Assembly: GCA_947492475.1 (NCBI GenBank)
Contig: CANLNM010000003.1
Coordinates: 248,001 to 312,000, forward strand
Source of the DNA: an uncultured Paracoccaceae bacterium
GTDB lineage: Bacteria > Pseudomonadota > Alphaproteobacteria > Rhodobacterales > Rhodobacteraceae
DNA: 64,000 nucleotides
Reading direction: 5' to 3'
In this document: one piece after another, positions 47,801 through 56,437 of the stretch
How the letters are laid out: each line of letters opens with the position of its first letter
How positions within the stretch are numbered: the first letter of the stretch is position 1
The notes under the pieces: model-generated
Seen by the model: only the letters and a program-made list of their open reading frames with translations
Databases searched by the model: none
What the model was told of the DNA's origin: nothing
Made by a program: the position numbers and the translations under genes

Positions 47801-48596
47801 CGAACGCGATGCCGTCAGTTTTTCTTACATAATCAGCATACTGGAGGCATACACTAGTTTTCCCTAGTCCTGATTGGCCAACAATATAAGTTAGAGGCCC
47901 GACTGCATTTATGAGATCAGGCAATGCTACGTCGAAGTCTCTTTCGACAAGGTCGCCTATTTTGACGTAAGTCTGTTGTTGCGCTAGCTGTCTGTCGGAA
48001 ATCTCAAGTGCGAGCTCTTTTGAAAGACGCGTTTGTGGTATTCCAAATACCTGTGAGCGGATGTATTGGCCATCTGGATTTGTATCCAGCGCTTGTGACA
48101 GTCGGCTATTGTCCCAAATATCAATTTCCAAACCGCGTTCAGAACCATATTGCTCGATTTTACTTACCAAGTCAGAGGAGACCGATGAAGAGCAAGTTAG
48201 AACGATTTTGAGTCTGTAATCCGCCCACTTTTCAAGACGTCTTGCGGCTTTAATGACATCTCCTTGCTTCTCAGAGAGCCATTTTTTTTCAAGGCCTTCG
48301 CGCCTAGTAGTTGTGTGCTCAACGGCGATTGCGTGCCTGATGCCTAATTCATCAGTGGAAAAACAAATGCCATCAACAGGGTCTTTTATGCTCTGGCCCC
48401 GCACGTTTACTCCTGAGTGAACGATGCCGAAGTATAACGGCACCATTGCTCGCAGTACACGTGTCGCAATTTTCTCAAACTGACCGGTGTCTGTGATTGA
48501 GGTGAGTAGCTCTTCTGTATTCACTTTAATTCTTTTCCTCATAAAATGTGACGTTAAATCGTATATATCGCCGTGATTCAGCCGCGATGTTCTCAA
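44874..48596 (-). CDS. Large P-loop (STAND-like) ATPase with nuclease-like N-terminus (cargo; putative defence)
   Basis: A 1240-residue protein. Residues ~35-190 resemble a restriction-nuclease-like fold, with D75 (DPVDGIC) and E93 (AVEHTTT) in a PD-(D/E)XK-like layout but without a clear catalytic Lys. A P-loop ATPase follows: Walker A GQSGLGKTS (240-248), Walker B IFFWIEDI (311-318). The long helical C-terminus (about 600-1240) looks like repeat-type sensor material. This effector-NTPase-sensor order is that of STAND immune proteins; function is inferred. The start is uncertain: ATG 48596, ATG 48542, or a GTG near 48524 with AGGAAAAG just upstream are all possible. Confidence 0.8.
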   Translation of the reverse strand: MRTSRLNHGDIYDLTSHFMRKRIKVNTEELLTSITDTGQFEKIATRVLRAMVPLYFGIVHSGVNVRGQSIKDPVDGICFSTDELGIRHAIAVEHTTTRREGLEKKWLSEKQGDVIKAARRLEKWADYRLKIVLTCSSSVSSDLVSKIEQYGSERGLEIDIWDNSRLSQALDTNPDGQYIRSQVFGIPQTRLSKELALEISDRQLAQQQTYVKIGDLVERDFDVALPDLINAVGPLTYIVGQSGLGKTSVCLQYADYVRKTDGIAFVVHHDDIGQSHSIEQALFKSLSRYAPELSFRNSLQELQKLFSGAAIFFWIEDINKASDPSSTILKVDQFSNDLKQLGADDRLTTSGVTVFCPVWPKSLQGLTDQARKSVDGKSIELQPFSNLEARAAVKTAYHRRSKAISDLKADGIAVSLASDPLLIGLLDPDGAVEPVNLVDQFVTNQLERCAANAGCSIYLLERAAAAMSRWMIEERASEPELRRLFDGLQNSETQRGLELLLAAGSLVGEEVIGKQKRLSFRHDRVRDHLLSQVFQEDIESGRWEADHIADPFYSELLSIASIKTQFSQEFWQQVMRTNPLVAFKGLNLAIEQGQECSDEILKLCENFVNEEKMGTAREAERRAIEWEIARLQGERYSTLLQATRSNTHAGREARILNGDVKAMAWLCLAHESSVNSLYRDRLVSYAKSTFGPAWLHNLSNLICDPNLNENGVKGALNLAGECSDVGLAPSILKRWRMMQTQGRQITFELLFAGVSCGAGSDEFPTEELLAAWANFPTSSEGEKENSARQTQWDLGQYGLSGGLRRVGDNKSIGMLIEYAKTNPEMDHAIYASLDNVDHPAAVVYIAEFIANIDTRIEGKLGSFNFLASSRLQSWDKSHRSHAKLGYASKEALRRIWCNTQNGIFLRKRAFQLWGASMNLVDCRTLQTNPPAGLEDEVLRVRCFFGDRAVAPQLRTKLRSDERRFWFQFVRYLGTEGFEEEIKNELTRRRDAFETGSDYDGNTDRTISELLAERCDSFSEAVIRENWEHLSSSRKYLQVLLFLATDWALETFHVQYLASEEKGKLFEHLTSIFGIKHNGRNGIKGPHQLRALEPYLIHLDQMFVWSLWEDCNDKGYFEWRKVHLDPILRTDSRFSRFVNIETALTEIDELLDRDKEVESVAYSWAEIRNRAERSGEELVSVALAFFEDRQSPLAATFFAEVIKLKGKRSDLPLLMPSIKSNLLTKAQYDDTVLTVQLRTLN

Positions 48597-48680
48597 ACCT
48601 GCGGCGAATGCCTGCTATTGTTTTCTGCGGCGCAACACAAATCGGGGAAACCAAAGGCAGCTATTGAAGAGAACTTTAAG

Positions 48681-50246
48681 TTAGTCGAACCTTCCGCGTA
48701 TGTAACCATGGTCCGGGACGGTCATGGACATAGTGATGCCATCATCGTGTTTTGACTTGCTGGCCTCAGCAGACATGATTGTATCCACAAAGTAGAAAAT
48801 TGCAGAGCGAGCGAGCTTCAACGAGTCCAGCGCCATCCTTTCAAATTCCATGATGTCTTGGTGGTCCACTGCGAGCGACGACGATTTGCGTTCTTGCTTG
48901 CCAAAATCATGGAGTACCGTGAAGCGGTGTGTGGACGCATTGCGGTAGCTCTTATGAGCCTCCATAATACCTAATCCACGGGTGTCATCGCTAGACATGT
49001 CATGAAAAATGTTATGCAACGCAACCAAGCCAAAATTGCCCGTGGCAAGACATTTGGCGATTTCATCATGGAACCGAAACACTCCACCTTTCACCTGCTT
49101 ACCCCACAAGCTGGCAAAGCTTACCTTATGCGCCTTTGGCATGTTCAGATAGCAGGCGATGGCGACGGCAATTTTGTCCAGGATGTCGAACGCGATGCGC
49201 TGTGCGCTGGTGAGAGCTGAATAGCGAACTCCGTAGAGCGCGTAATCCAACGTGTCAGCATGCGCTGTCGTTTCTAAGTATGGTGTGTCAGTGTCGTCTT
49301 CGAGGACCTCAAAGATTACCTGGCGCGCAAATGCAAAATCCGCTTTCATCACGTTCAGCATGGCGTAGATTTCAGGCACCCCATCTTCGTCGTCAAAGGT
49401 TCTGGTGATTGTTGGGATTGTTAGAACGTCGAACAGTCCCGACGCATAACCCGCCGAGCTACAATACAGGAACAGTGATAGATTGTGTTCTGAGATGAAC
49501 CGGAAATACGGCTCGTCGATAGGTGCTTGCGGAGTGGGCGGGATTGATCCTGCAATCTCGATTTGCTTTTGCAAATATGGAATCCCAGCGTTTCCAGAGA
49601 ACGCGATGAAAGTGGCAGAATTCTGCGCTGCGTCCTCTCCCAGCATGCGAAATTTCTCCGTGAGCGTCGGCAGGTGTCCGTAGCACTGATAGGTGTCCGG
49701 ATCGCTCTGGAACAGCTGCGCTAATTGCTGAAGCAAGGTCATTTCCTTGAGCATGGCGACAGCATTTTTTGGATATTTTCGCTGGGCGGCGCGGAAGTGG
49801 TCCAAAGCTTCAATCCAACGTGAGATATCCTGTAAGAGTGTTCCCATATTAGTCAGCGCCTGTGAGGCTAAATCAGTCGGGGTATCTTGCGACCGAGCTG
49901 CTTGCCCAAAGAAAATTCGGGCTCGGAAATGGTCTTCGAATGATTGTCCGCAATATGGTGAAGATGGTCCGTAGGTCAGTCGTGCACGTGTCTGTAATCC
50001 GTTGGCGAGATTATAGGCCAGGCCGGGGTCAGGTCTGGCAATTTTGCGCAATGTCTCAAGTTTCGTCACTCCCAGATTGACAGCGGCAAAATCTCCTACA
50101 TGGCCGCCGCAGTCGATGAGGATAGCGGCAGATGCAAACGCTTCTTCTGAACTATCCCCAAGCTCTGAAACGCGTAACAGAGCAGCGGAAGGATTTTCCC
50201 CCGCGAGAGCGTGAAGTTCTTCAATCAGTTGGATTTTCTCAGGCAT
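48681..50246 (-). CDS. LA2681-type HEPN RNase-like protein (cargo; putative defence)
   Basis: A 521-residue protein. The N-terminal half is helical and TPR-like. The second half carries the LA2681-type HEPN domain, seen in YSALTSAQRIAFDILDKIAV and the catalytic motif RNASTH (R435, N436, H440) in KSYRNASTHRFTVLHDF, the RNxxxH signature of HEPN ribonucleases. HEPN toxins cut RNA during phage attack or stress. It is read in the same direction as the ATPase gene and ends 84 bp before it, so the three genes may form one operon. Confidence 0.85.
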   Translation of the reverse strand: MPEKIQLIEELHALAGENPSAALLRVSELGDSSEEAFASAAILIDCGGHVGDFAAVNLGVTKLETLRKIARPDPGLAYNLANGLQTRARLTYGPSSPYCGQSFEDHFRARIFFGQAARSQDTPTDLASQALTNMGTLLQDISRWIEALDHFRAAQRKYPKNAVAMLKEMTLLQQLAQLFQSDPDTYQCYGHLPTLTEKFRMLGEDAAQNSATFIAFSGNAGIPYLQKQIEIAGSIPPTPQAPIDEPYFRFISEHNLSLFLYCSSAGYASGLFDVLTIPTITRTFDDEDGVPEIYAMLNVMKADFAFARQVIFEVLEDDTDTPYLETTAHADTLDYALYGVRYSALTSAQRIAFDILDKIAVAIACYLNMPKAHKVSFASLWGKQVKGGVFRFHDEIAKCLATGNFGLVALHNIFHDMSSDDTRGLGIMEAHKSYRNASTHRFTVLHDFGKQERKSSSLAVDHQDIMEFERMALDSLKLARSAIFYFVDTIMSAEASKSKHDDGITMSMTVPDHGYIRGRFD

Positions 50247-50315
50247 TGGTCGGGCTTGGACATAATTTTTTTTTGGATGTCAAAATGGCATTTCGTAGCA
50301 TGGTTCGCTCAATGA

Positions 50316-50603
50316 TCATTTTGCTACATTGCGCCGCAACAACCAATTCATGAGTTCGTTATCCGTTATGGGCCGGAGATCACCGTTGTTGTCGAAACTC
50401 CAGGGCACAGGTTCTTTCGGCGAAAACGTCAAGTTGCAGATATAGCTTGCGCCGTATCCGACAGTAAAGCTACCAATAAACGAGTTAAGTTCTTTTCCCA
50501 TGGCAAGTCCTCCTATCAATGACATCGGTCCAATACCGAATGTTCCAAGCGTGTAGAGGATGCCGGTAGCCAGAAGCAAAACAGCAAATATTGACTTAAG
50601 CAT
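50316..50603 (-). CDS. Hypothetical small membrane protein (cargo)
   Basis: A 95-residue protein with one or two N-terminal hydrophobic segments (MLKSIFAVLLLATGILYTLG and IGPMSLIGGLAMG) and a polar C-terminus. No family recognised. It lies 69 bp upstream of the HEPN gene on the same strand and downstream of the CHAP lipoprotein gene, so it could belong to either transcript. ATG 50603 was chosen because the frame before it is unlike a coding start. Confidence 0.5.
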   Translation of the reverse strand: MLKSIFAVLLLATGILYTLGTFGIGPMSLIGGLAMGKELNSFIGSFTVGYGASYICNLTFSPKEPVPWSFDNNGDLRPITDNELMNWLLRRNVAK

Positions 50604-50913
50604 ATGACGTTTTCGAAACGGCGTTTCCGCCGAAAAAACCCACTGAGTTATATTTCGGGGTGCTGGAAGCAATTTTCAAGCGTCGCGCACGCTATTTACC
50701 GAAGGCTACACTAGAAAGACGAAGCAGATGTTGCCAGCAGAACGTCTTTGGGTTTCGCACCTGATCTTTGCACCAGTTTATTTGCCATGTTGGTATGCTT
50801 GCTTAAAGCCGGTGCAAAAATCATGCTTTCCGCAACTCGACGGCATGGGGTTGGGAGGTTGTGTGCCTTCCTCGCCCGTTGGACGAGAAAGGCCTTTTGG
50901 GGTCTTTCGTTTC
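50604..50913. other. Intergenic stretch inside the transposon cargo
   Basis: 310 bp between the small membrane gene and the CHAP lipoprotein gene. It holds a short imperfect inverted repeat (CTCG...CGAG near 50870-50890) without a T-run. I see no gene or clear promoter. Confidence 0.4.
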
Positions 50914-51720
50914 TTACCTCGAAGTTTGCAGGCTCCCACGTTGACCGATGTTCTCGCCAAACTGCTTCTCTGCTTCCGATTTCGTCAGCGGTTTTGCAAC
51001 GTGAGTTGGATCCGGCTTGTAATCAACTGGGCGTTTGAAAACGATGCGCTTTGCCTCATCGAGCATGTAGAGCGCGACGTTTACCGTCTCAGTGTTGCCC
51101 GTCTTTGCACGCTGATTCCCTCCAAGTACCCAAATGCCCGCAACTTTCCCACTAACGTCAACATAGGTCGCAGCCACAAGCCCTGCATGCCCGGCGGTGC
51201 CGCCGTCCCAAATGATAGCGATGACATCGCCGACATGCAGATCGTCCAACGCTACATTGGTGCCCCAGCCAGGATAACTCATATCAGCTCTAGAGGCATC
51301 ATAGTTTGCGGGCGATTGGAAGTGACGTGCGCCTGAACTGCCCGTGCCTGCATAGCCTTCCGGCAAACCAAATTTCTGAACGGTTGTATAGAGTACAAAG
51401 TTAGTGAAGCTGGCACACCATGCTGTCCCATCGGAGCGGCCAAAAGCGTTGCTGGTTAGGTTGTGCATTTTTTCGATGAGGCTATTCGACTTACCGCTTC
51501 CTTTTATTTCGGCCGTGCCAAGATAGGAAACGGCCTCCTGATACCAAATCGGACCTGCGGGCACTTGTGCTATTTGCTGCTCCGCCGCGAACACGAAGTT
51601 ATCATAGGTTTGGCTAAGCGGAACCGTGCCGCAAGCCGCTACCCCCAAAAGGGTTGCCAAAGTCGAAACGCTGCGGATAGTTTTTTTGAGCGTCCGCAAG
51701 CTCAGAGTACCGTGTGACAT
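50914..51720 (-). CDS. Lipoprotein with CHAP/NlpC-P60-like cysteine peptidase domain (cargo)
   Basis: A 268-residue protein. The N-terminus is basic, then hydrophobic, ending in a lipobox (LGVAAC at about 26-31). The domain from ~60 to 210 has WYQEAVSYLGTAEIKGS, the nucleophile Cys in GTAWCASFTNF and a later His in GTAGHAGLVAA, matching the CHAP-like TIGR02594 group of amidases. A lipid-anchored peptidoglycan-cutting enzyme is expected. Its link to transposon fitness is unknown: superinfection exclusion or interbacterial effects are possible. ATG 51720 chosen for the signal peptide. Divergent from the NACHT gene. Confidence 0.78.
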   Translation of the reverse strand: MSHGTLSLRTLKKTIRSVSTLATLLGVAACGTVPLSQTYDNFVFAAEQQIAQVPAGPIWYQEAVSYLGTAEIKGSGKSNSLIEKMHNLTSNAFGRSDGTAWCASFTNFVLYTTVQKFGLPEGYAGTGSSGARHFQSPANYDASRADMSYPGWGTNVALDDLHVGDVIAIIWDGGTAGHAGLVAATYVDVSGKVAGIWVLGGNQRAKTGNTETVNVALYMLDEAKRIVFKRPVDYKPDPTHVAKPLTKSEAEKQFGENIGQRGSLQTSR

Positions 51721-51853
51721 TGTTGTCTCCTGAAAGTGATGGAGACAGGCGCCTGTCGTGTATCGATATGGCTGAGCGGCTGAGTCGCCGAAATTGGAAA
51801 AAACTTGCAACCAACTACAATATTGTTTTAATTCAGATGCTTAGGTATTGAGA

Positions 51854-54800
51854 ATGTCAGAGGAAAAAAGCCCAAACGATGACCAGGAGCGGTTCAAGGC
51901 CCTGGTTGAGAACTACCTCAATGAACGCAATTGGACGCAAGCACGGTTTGCGGAGGAAACTTGCGTCCCACACGACGAACAAAGATGGAATAAATTCCTG
52001 AATCACGGGAAACCTTTTGTAGGGCGGAAGGTTGCTAGACGATGGGCGACAGCTTTGCGTATCCCTCGAGGGGAAGTCCCCTCTTTGCTGCAGTGGCCCG
52101 TCGACGAGGAAGAGGAGGCAATAGAAGAGCTTGCCCCCTACCTTGAACGTCTGTCAGAAGCGCAGCGGCTACCTTATTATGAGGTGCTCCAATCACTTCT
52201 AGGAAACGATGCGCGGCCTCCTTCACTGACCCGGGTGTTTGTCCAACCTGAGTACTGGACGCAAACCGAGCCCAACCTCCTATTGGGTGGCACCGCACCC
52301 GAATTACGTCATGATTTGCATGCCGCTTTACTTCAGCACCAGAATATTGTGCTTCAAGGTGCTGCTGGTTCAGGAAAGTCCTCAGTTACATCTGAACTGA
52401 CCAAGGAAATCGGTCATACGCTACAAAACGGAGCTGACAAACTCCGCGTTGTACCCATCCAGATTATCGCAAGAGAATTTGTTGAGAGTTTCAAAAACGA
52501 AGATTTTAATCGCTCAGTCAAGTCATTCATTGAAAGTGAAACTGGGGTGCAGAAAGAGCTAGGTCACTTTCCCAAACCCCCACCGTACAGGTACGGAAAG
52601 TGGCTCCTCATTTTCGACGGTGTGGACGAAATCGTCGACCCAGCGATCCGATACAGTTTAGTCACCAACATATTGGAACTCGCGGAACGGGAGGTTTCTC
52701 CTTATAGGCTCCTGGTCACTGGGCGGCCTTTAGAAGAATTTGATCGACTCAAGAGTCCAACGTTCGCGCGGTACAATTTGCTGCCATTTCGCGAAGACCA
52801 GGTTGCAGAATTTATAGAGAAGTGGTTCGGGGCCACCGCTAAAGAGAGCGCCTCAGACATGACTTCTGAATTTCACAGTTGGCTCAAAACCGGAAGGTTG
52901 GGAGAGATCGCGACCTCACCTGCAATGCTCACAATCGCCGCGATTGTATTTCAGTATTCAGCAGACCCTTTGCCGGCTAGCAGAGCAGACCTTTATGCGG
53001 CCTATACCGACATCGCACTCCAGCGGAAGTTTAGAAAAGAAAAGCTCAAGGAAACTTGGGGGCGTGATGGTGCATTGCGCCTGGCGCTCAGCGATAAACC
53101 GAAGGATTACGGAGAAGCAGGTCGATCGCTCGCCAATGGGCTTTTAGCAACGCAAAAGCAGTTCTTTCAGGACTGCGCTTTGCGCTTGCAACACGAAGCA
53201 GAAATCGACTTCATCAAAATTGGCATTGAGATGGTGTTAGGAGCTCCATGGCGAGACGATATTCCTTATAACTTCCGATCCGACCCCGATGAACTAAAGC
53301 CATGGATTAATGAGTTAATCAATGGCAGTGGAGTAGTACAGGTACGCCGAAAGCGATACACCTTTATTCACAATACTATTCGAGAATATCTCGCTGCCAT
53401 TCACCTTCATGAAACCTTGACTATTGAGCAAGACCGGCGAGCTCTGGTGCAGCGATGGAGTGAGGCTCGTTGGCGTGAAATTGTGCTGTTCTTTTTGTGT
53501 TTGACCAACCGTTCAACCGACGACGGTCTCACGATTTCAGATCACTTGAGAAGCATCCTTTCTTCAGGCGACCGAGGGGTACATTTCGCGATCTCAGCAC
53601 TCGCAGAAGGCGTACAAGTCGATAAGGATACGGAAAAAGCCATCATCGCCGCGTTTGTTGACCGCATAAACACTTGGAACTCATGTAAAGAACTGCTTTC
53701 TACCTTTAGGTCTCCGAACCCCACAGAGGTAATTCGAATGACCTCTCATGACCCAAGGATCAGGCATGCTCTTATAGGCTATGTGCTTCGGGGTGGAATC
53801 TCATGCCCCAAGTCCTCCAGAGAGATATTCGCTCTTTATAGCGAGATTGCCGATCCCGTGGATCTCGAGAAATTGGCAAGGAATGGAGCCGTTCTTTGGA
53901 TGCGTGTAGGGGCGATGTCGAACCTTTTGCGACATGGAGAACTGTCGCGCGCGCGGCCGATCATCGAGGATGCTATGCCGCGGCTCGGCGCGCGATACGG
54001 TCTCGAAATTGTCACTGCTCTAGTTTCTTGTGGTGCCCACGAAGAATTGCTCTGGGTTGTCCACCTCCCCCAAGCAAGCAAGATCGTCCGCCTAGCTGCA
54101 CTTCTTTTTTTGGAAAACGATGAGCTCACCAAGCTGGAGCGGAGCTCACTAACCGCAAGTCTTGCTAGTGAAGTAACTGATTGGGAACCACTTACAGGTG
54201 ACGTCCTTCTTCGCTTCGCAGAAAGCGAAAAACTATCACTCCTATTGGAGATTAAAACCCTTAGGCGGGATTTAGGTCTCAAGTTCTGCGGAGCGCTGAT
54301 CAAGGCAGGTCATGGTAAAGCCACCATAGGTTATCTTGACGAAGCATTTTTGACCGGAACAGCGTCAGATCAAGTACAGGCGGCGAAGCTCCTTGCAAAT
54401 CTTGAGAGTTCTTCTGAGCTACTTGCAAAAGTGCAAGCGCTCTACAAAAGCCCTAGACTTAACAGCTCGGAATTACTCGAACTCGCGAAACTCGGTGCAA
54501 GCTTAGGTGACAGCTCACTTCTCGAAAACTTAATAAAAACAGGGGCGATATCGGCCATAGACAAATACTCAGCAATCGTCTTCTACGCCCGCCTTGATCC
54601 TAGTCATCGTAGATTTGCTTTCGATACATTATGCAGTATCGCAGCGGGGCCTGATGCAGACCGGATTGACCGTATGGTAATTGAGTCTGCCTTGGCTATC
54701 GATGATTCGGAAGCTGGTGTTTCTGCGGCGATTTTCCTTATGGAAGAATATCAAATCGGTGGCGGGGATTGCTTTCACAAAATTGCAAACTCTAACGCTC

Positions 54801-56437
54801 TAGCAAGATTGGTGCTCGCTCCAAAAGTAACGAAAGGACAGAGAACATATGCAGTCAGTGCGCTTGCCGACTTAGGCGAAGGAGGCCAGCTACACAGTTT
54901 CGCGGGGAGCCCTGAACTCGACTTTGACCTGAGGGTGCTTTGTGCGGAAAAGCTATCTGACTTAGGATGGACTTCGGAAGCGAATACCCACGCCAAAAAT
55001 CTATTAAATGAGTCAACTACCGCGCAGAAAGTTCATCTATTGGCGAAACATCACGTCTTTGGCCTTGAGAATATCGCCCAGCCAATGCTCGAATCCATTC
55101 GAGCCAATGACGATGTTCACCCCAGCGTACGTTTCGAGGCAGCAAAACTACTTGCAAAAGATCCATGGCATCAGAGTCCATCGTTTGAAGACGTCTATTG
55201 GCTGGTGTCGGACAACCATTCTAAAGAACTTCAGCTGGAGAGCGTTGATTGGGTAACGAGCAAGATGTGTGGAAGCTCCAATCCGGATTTTCCAACTCCC
55301 GTACGATCCTACCTAATCAATTCTATTTTCACCATTATTCGTGACACGGGTTTTGAAGCCACACTTCGCAAGCAGGCCTTTGACGTCCTTCGTTTTCGAT
55401 TTGAGAACATTTGCCCACCACTTGATGTCGCTCAAACGCTCGTTTCGCTCTTCGAAGAGGCGGATTTCGTTATACTTTCATATCTAGCGGTACATCAAAA
55501 GGAACTGTCCTGTGGTCTCGACCTATTGGTCAAGAGTTCGAGAGCCCTAAAAGATAATTCTGATAGGATTTCTCTCGCTGGGTTGGCATTTCGATCAGGC
55601 TATAAAGACTTCGCTTTGGACGAAATCAAGAAGATAGAAATCGACCGCTCTAGTGCAGACGAAGTCCTTTCGTACGCATTCCTACTGAAGCAGTGTGAAC
55701 TAAAAAAAGAAGCCAAAAGTGAATTTGAATATCTCATCAGCGACAGAAGAGCACAAGCCCATCTCCGCTTCTACAGTGTCCATGAACTCTTCGACTGGGG
55801 GGAAATCTCAGGGCAAGTCGCTAACGACTTCATAGACGTCATCGCTCAATGCGCCGAATCTTCCAAAGCGGACGTCCTGACGAACTATCTTTCCCTTGCC
55901 GAAAAAGGAGCAACAGCCGAGGATATGGGTTTTTTTGATGGGGCGCTCGAACTAGAAGAGTTGCCTTTTGACTTGAAACTCCAAATCTGCCGTTTGCTGG
56001 CTTCGCATGGTAAGAAATTAGATACTAAAACTTTCCTAGAAAGATCGCTTATGGGACCTTTGGGAGATGCGATCGCAGCATGCGGTGTACTTTCTCAGTA
56101 TATGCCGGAAACAGTGACGCCCGCTAAGGTGAAGCAAGCTCTCTCTTCATTTGGGAAGTTTGAGCTCGACGGTTTATACGAAATCTGTGCTGGGACGAAA
56201 GATCATTCAGATTCGGACAGTATTTCGGAAGAAATAGTCTCATTCGTAGTTTTCTGCGTCGACGATCCAGGGCTTGTAAGAAAATTTGCCCAGAGACTGT
56301 CGCAAAATGGAATGGGAGAGATCGCTGTTCGCTTCGCCGTGTGGCTTAAAGGCGTAAGTCGCGAAACTCTTATCGATGACTGGAAATTGGAACCATCGCT
56401 AGCAGATGAGTTTTTGGAAAAATCGGGAGCTAACTAA
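51854..56437 (+). CDS. NACHT NTPase with N-terminal HTH and long repeat C-terminus (cargo; putative defence)
   Basis: A 1527-residue STAND protein. Residues ~10-80 look like an XRE-type helix-turn-helix (WTQARFAEETCVPHDEQRWN). A NACHT NTPase follows: Walker A GAAGSGKSS (169-177), Walker B LLIFDGVDEI (251-260), then the GRP sensor (LLVTGRPLEEF). From ~620 on, the protein is all-helical with HEAT/ARM-like repetition, a plausible sensor. It lacks an obvious enzymatic effector domain. NACHT proteins with HTH N-termini are known anti-phage proteins; that role here is inferred. ATG 51854 chosen over TTG 51848. Confidence 0.85.
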   Translation: MSEEKSPNDDQERFKALVENYLNERNWTQARFAEETCVPHDEQRWNKFLNHGKPFVGRKVARRWATALRIPRGEVPSLLQWPVDEEEEAIEELAPYLERLSEAQRLPYYEVLQSLLGNDARPPSLTRVFVQPEYWTQTEPNLLLGGTAPELRHDLHAALLQHQNIVLQGAAGSGKSSVTSELTKEIGHTLQNGADKLRVVPIQIIAREFVESFKNEDFNRSVKSFIESETGVQKELGHFPKPPPYRYGKWLLIFDGVDEIVDPAIRYSLVTNILELAEREVSPYRLLVTGRPLEEFDRLKSPTFARYNLLPFREDQVAEFIEKWFGATAKESASDMTSEFHSWLKTGRLGEIATSPAMLTIAAIVFQYSADPLPASRADLYAAYTDIALQRKFRKEKLKETWGRDGALRLALSDKPKDYGEAGRSLANGLLATQKQFFQDCALRLQHEAEIDFIKIGIEMVLGAPWRDDIPYNFRSDPDELKPWINELINGSGVVQVRRKRYTFIHNTIREYLAAIHLHETLTIEQDRRALVQRWSEARWREIVLFFLCLTNRSTDDGLTISDHLRSILSSGDRGVHFAISALAEGVQVDKDTEKAIIAAFVDRINTWNSCKELLSTFRSPNPTEVIRMTSHDPRIRHALIGYVLRGGISCPKSSREIFALYSEIADPVDLEKLARNGAVLWMRVGAMSNLLRHGELSRARPIIEDAMPRLGARYGLEIVTALVSCGAHEELLWVVHLPQASKIVRLAALLFLENDELTKLERSSLTASLASEVTDWEPLTGDVLLRFAESEKLSLLLEIKTLRRDLGLKFCGALIKAGHGKATIGYLDEAFLTGTASDQVQAAKLLANLESSSELLAKVQALYKSPRLNSSELLELAKLGASLGDSSLLENLIKTGAISAIDKYSAIVFYARLDPSHRRFAFDTLCSIAAGPDADRIDRMVIESALAIDDSEAGVSAAIFLMEEYQIGGGDCFHKIANSNALARLVLAPKVTKGQRTYAVSALADLGEGGQLHSFAGSPELDFDLRVLCAEKLSDLGWTSEANTHAKNLLNESTTAQKVHLLAKHHVFGLENIAQPMLESIRANDDVHPSVRFEAAKLLAKDPWHQSPSFEDVYWLVSDNHSKELQLESVDWVTSKMCGSSNPDFPTPVRSYLINSIFTIIRDTGFEATLRKQAFDVLRFRFENICPPLDVAQTLVSLFEEADFVILSYLAVHQKELSCGLDLLVKSSRALKDNSDRISLAGLAFRSGYKDFALDEIKKIEIDRSSADEVLSYAFLLKQCELKKEAKSEFEYLISDRRAQAHLRFYSVHELFDWGEISGQVANDFIDVIAQCAESSKADVLTNYLSLAEKGATAEDMGFFDGALELEELPFDLKLQICRLLASHGKKLDTKTFLERSLMGPLGDAIAACGVLSQYMPETVTPAKVKQALSSFGKFELDGLYEICAGTKDHSDSDSISEEIVSFVVFCVDDPGLVRKFAQRLSQNGMGEIAVRFAVWLKGVSRETLIDDWKLEPSLADEFLEKSGAN

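Noticed and set aside
50728-51336. 202-codon plus-strand ORF opposite the CHAP lipoprotein gene
   Set aside because: Most of it is antisense to a gene with a signal peptide and conserved catalytic residues; no family features of its own.
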